DNA of 5,172 nucleotides. Origin: Bordetella parapertussis (lineage in GTDB: Bacteria > Pseudomonadota > Gammaproteobacteria > Burkholderiales > SG8-41). The stretch covers positions 1 to 5,172 of the forward strand of contig CAMBCD010000212.1 in assembly GCA_945863085.1 (NCBI GenBank). Direction: 5' to 3'. Of the stretch, positions 3,329 to 5,172 are shown piece after piece; positions within the stretch are counted from its first letter, which is position 1, and the number at the start of each line of letters is the position of its first letter. The notes below the pieces were generated by a model, which saw nothing but the letters and a program-made list of their open reading frames with translations, was not told the DNA's origin and did no database searches. The translations under genes and the position numbers were made by a program.

Positions 3329-5172
3329 ATGAACGAATTACAGGCGCTACTCAGTCCCCGTACGATTGCCATCCTTGGCGCTTCCGCTGACCTGAACAAA
3401 GTCAATGGACGCACACTGCGTTTCCTGCAGGAGAAGGGATACGGGGGGCGCATTTATCCGGTCAATCCCAAATATGCATCGATTGCCGGCCTGCGCTGTT
3501 ATCCCGATTTGACGGCATTGCCCGAGGCGCCGGACCTTGCGGTGATTGCCGTGCCCGCGGCCCAGGTGCTGGACTCGGTGCGTGAGCTGGTGCAGCGCGG
3601 CGGGCGTACCGCGGTCATTTTCAGTTCCGGATTTGCCGAGATGGGCGAGGCGGGACGGCAATTGGAGCGTGAGGTCGCTGCGGCAGCGCGCGCCGGCGGC
3701 CTGCGCCTCTGCGGTCCCAACTGCCTGGGATTGATCAATGCTTTTGACAAGGTCATCGCCACCTTCGGCCAGTTTGCCGAAGGTGCAACGCCGCCGGGCC
3801 CGGTAGGGTTTGTCACCCAGTCTGGCGCATTTGGTACCGCGATTGCCGCGCTGGCCCGACGGCGTGCGCTGGGGCTGGGTTATTTCATCAACACCGGCAA
3901 CGAATGCGATGTCGATTTTGTGCAGATGATGCATGCCGTGCTCAACGATGCACGCATCCGTGTCGGTGCCGGATATCTTGAAGGCGTGCGCGACGGCGCG
4001 GGACTGCGCGCGCTGGCTGAACATGCGCTGGCGCTGGGCAAACCGCTGACGCTGACCAAGGTTGGTCGTACCGCTGCCGGTGCGAAAGCCGCCGCGTCGC
4101 ATACCGGTGCGCTGGCCGGTACTGACGCGGTGTTCGACGGCGTCATCCGCGGCCTGGGCATCACCCGGGCACGCAATGAAGAACACATGCTTGATATCGT
4201 TGAGGTGCTGGGCGCCTGTCCGCTGCCCGAAGGTCGCGGCATCGGCATCGTGACCCAGTCCGGCGGCGCCGGCGTATTGATGGCGGACCGGGCCGAGGAA
4301 ACGGGGCTGCAGCTTGCCGATCTCGCGCCGCAGACGCGCGAGGCCTTGAGCAAAGTCATCCCGGGATTCGGCACCACCGGCAACCCGGTGGATGTGACCG
4401 GGCAGTTTGTCGCCGATCCCCAGCTGCTGCTCGACAGCGTGTGCATCGTGATGGACGACCCGAATGTGCATGTCGGCATCGTCTGGTTGCAATTGATGGA
4501 TGCCCATGTCGAGAGCCTTGCAGAAATATTCAATAAAATCAATGAGATAGTAAGAAAGCCTTGGGTGGTGTGCTGGGTGGCCGCGCCCGATGCCGCGCTG
4601 GCAAAACTGCGTGCAGCGGGCATCGCGGTATTACGCGGCGCCGAGCCTGCGATCGATGCCGTCGCCGCGCTGGTGCGTTACGCCGAGGCGCAGCGCAACT
4701 GGTTGAGTGATGCGCCTGCACGTGCGGCACTGCAATTGCCCAAACCCATGTTGCCTGCAGCAGCTGGTGCGGTCGGCAGCATCGAAGGGCAGGCGCTGCT
4801 GCAATCTTTCAGCGTGCCGACCGCTGCGGCAAAACTGGCGACAACCGCTGATGCAGCCGTTGCCGCTGCTAAAGCGCTGGGTTATCCGGTGGTGCTTAAA
4901 ATCGAATCCCCGGACATCCTGCACAAGACCGAAGTCAAAGGTGTTGCACTGAATCTCGCGGATGACGCCGCAGTGCGCAGCGCTTTCGCGGCCTTGATCG
5001 CCAATGCCAGACAATACAAAGCAGACGCCCGCATCGCCGGCGTGCTGGTGCAGGCCATGGCCAAAGGTGACGTGGAACTGGTGATTGGCTTGAAACGCGA
5101 TGCAACCTTCGGCCCGGTGGTGATGGTCGGACTGGGCGGGGTGCTGATCGAAGTGTTCAAGGACGTGGTGTT
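3329..5172 (+). CDS. Acyl-CoA synthetase (NDP-forming), fused alpha-beta, 3' end outside window
   Basis: 614 codons are visible and the frame is open at the window edge; family members are usually about 700 residues. Such enzymes interconvert acyl-CoA, ADP and phosphate with a free acid, CoA and ATP, often with acetate. An N-terminal CoA-binding Rossmann domain (about 10-135) starts with AILGASADLNKVNGR. Two succinyl-CoA-ligase-like flavodoxin parts follow, each with a VTQSG motif (162-166 and 308-312), and G190-N-E192. SHTGALAG places the phosphohistidine at H258. The ATP-grasp (beta) domain begins near 485, with H532-K-T-E. Keeping H258 argues for an active enzyme, unlike PatZ/Pat-type acetyltransferases, where this histidine is replaced; a C-terminal acetyltransferase domain beyond the window cannot be excluded. 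ATG at 3329 fits the family N-terminus, though no Shine-Dalgarno precedes it, only an AU-rich leader. The acyl substrate cannot be told from the sequence. Confidence 0.92.
   Translation, partial: MNELQALLSPRTIAILGASADLNKVNGRTLRFLQEKGYGGRIYPVNPKYASIAGLRCYPDLTALPEAPDLAVIAVPAAQVLDSVRELVQRGGRTAVIFSSGFAEMGEAGRQLEREVAAAARAGGLRLCGPNCLGLINAFDKVIATFGQFAEGATPPGPVGFVTQSGAFGTAIAALARRRALGLGYFINTGNECDVDFVQMMHAVLNDARIRVGAGYLEGVRDGAGLRALAEHALALGKPLTLTKVGRTAAGAKAAASHTGALAGTDAVFDGVIRGLGITRARNEEHMLDIVEVLGACPLPEGRGIGIVTQSGGAGVLMADRAEETGLQLADLAPQTREALSKVIPGFGTTGNPVDVTGQFVADPQLLLDSVCIVMDDPNVHVGIVWLQLMDAHVESLAEIFNKINEIVRKPWVVCWVAAPDAALAKLRAAGIAVLRGAEPAIDAVAALVRYAEAQRNWLSDAPARAALQLPKPMLPAAAGAVGSIEGQALLQSFSVPTAAAKLATTADAAVAAAKALGYPVVLKIESPDILHKTEVKGVALNLADDAAVRSAFAALIANARQYKADARIAGVLVQAMAKGDVELVIGLKRDATFGPVVMVGLGGVLIEVFKDVV
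4526..4561 (+). other. AT-rich rare-codon cluster within the synthetase gene
   Basis: These 12 codons (residues 400-411) include ATA twice, AGA and GTA, with AAT twice and AAA, in a gene otherwise dominated by GC-ending codons. The frame is unbroken and the protein reads through sensibly (IFNKINEIVRKP). It lies in the second flavodoxin-like part, ahead of the ATP-grasp domain. Confidence 0.5.

Noticed and set aside
3347..4507. 386-residue minus-strand open frame
   Set aside because: It lies wholly opposite the acyl-CoA synthetase, which has convincing family motifs; the antisense translation shows none.

Overview
The window is GC-rich proteobacterial DNA, most likely from a betaproteobacterium or close relative. 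This rests on the base composition, the presence of a DUF1178 gene, an FNR/ANR-type operator, and the gene pair made of a cyclic-nucleotide-binding/CBS/DUF294 protein and a DnaQ-like exonuclease, which is common in proteobacteria. All recognisable genes are on the + strand. There is no sign of RNA genes, insertion sequences, CRISPR or phage.

Layout. Bases 1-257 hold the 3' end of a DUF1178 gene. Bases 258-612 form a 355-base regulatory interval. It starts with a short tandem repeat over the stop codon and a weak hairpin, then a very AT-rich tract with an IHF-like match. A perfect FNR/ANR palindrome (TTGATCCCGATCAA) and a -10-like GATAAT follow. After the predicted transcription start comes a leader of about 185 bases with three imperfect 15-base repeats, a possible 21-residue ORF with a good ribosome binding site, and a hairpin just before the next start. 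Bases 613-2520 encode a 635-residue protein with CNB-like, paired CBS, DUF294 nucleotidyltransferase and DUF294_C parts. Its stop overlaps by four bases (ATGA) the start of a 239-residue DEDDh 3'-5' exonuclease (2517-3236). A 92-base gap has a promoter-like sequence overlapped by a perfect 9-base inverted repeat. From 3329 to the window end runs an acyl-CoA synthetase of the NDP-forming type, with fused alpha and beta subunits, open at the 3' edge.

How it may fit together (inference). The FNR/ANR box suggests that the CBS/DUF294-exonuclease operon is switched by oxygen. In many proteobacteria this pair lies beside acetate uptake or activation genes; here the neighbour is an ADP-forming-type acyl-CoA synthetase, again acyl-CoA/acetate metabolism. 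A plausible reading is a nucleotide-sensing regulator with nucleotidyltransferase chemistry acting around acetyl-CoA and energy balance under low oxygen. The substrate of the nucleotidyltransferase and the role of the exonuclease are not known from the sequence. The families are known; the least described parts are the oxygen-responsive leader with its small ORF and the operator-like repeat before the synthetase.
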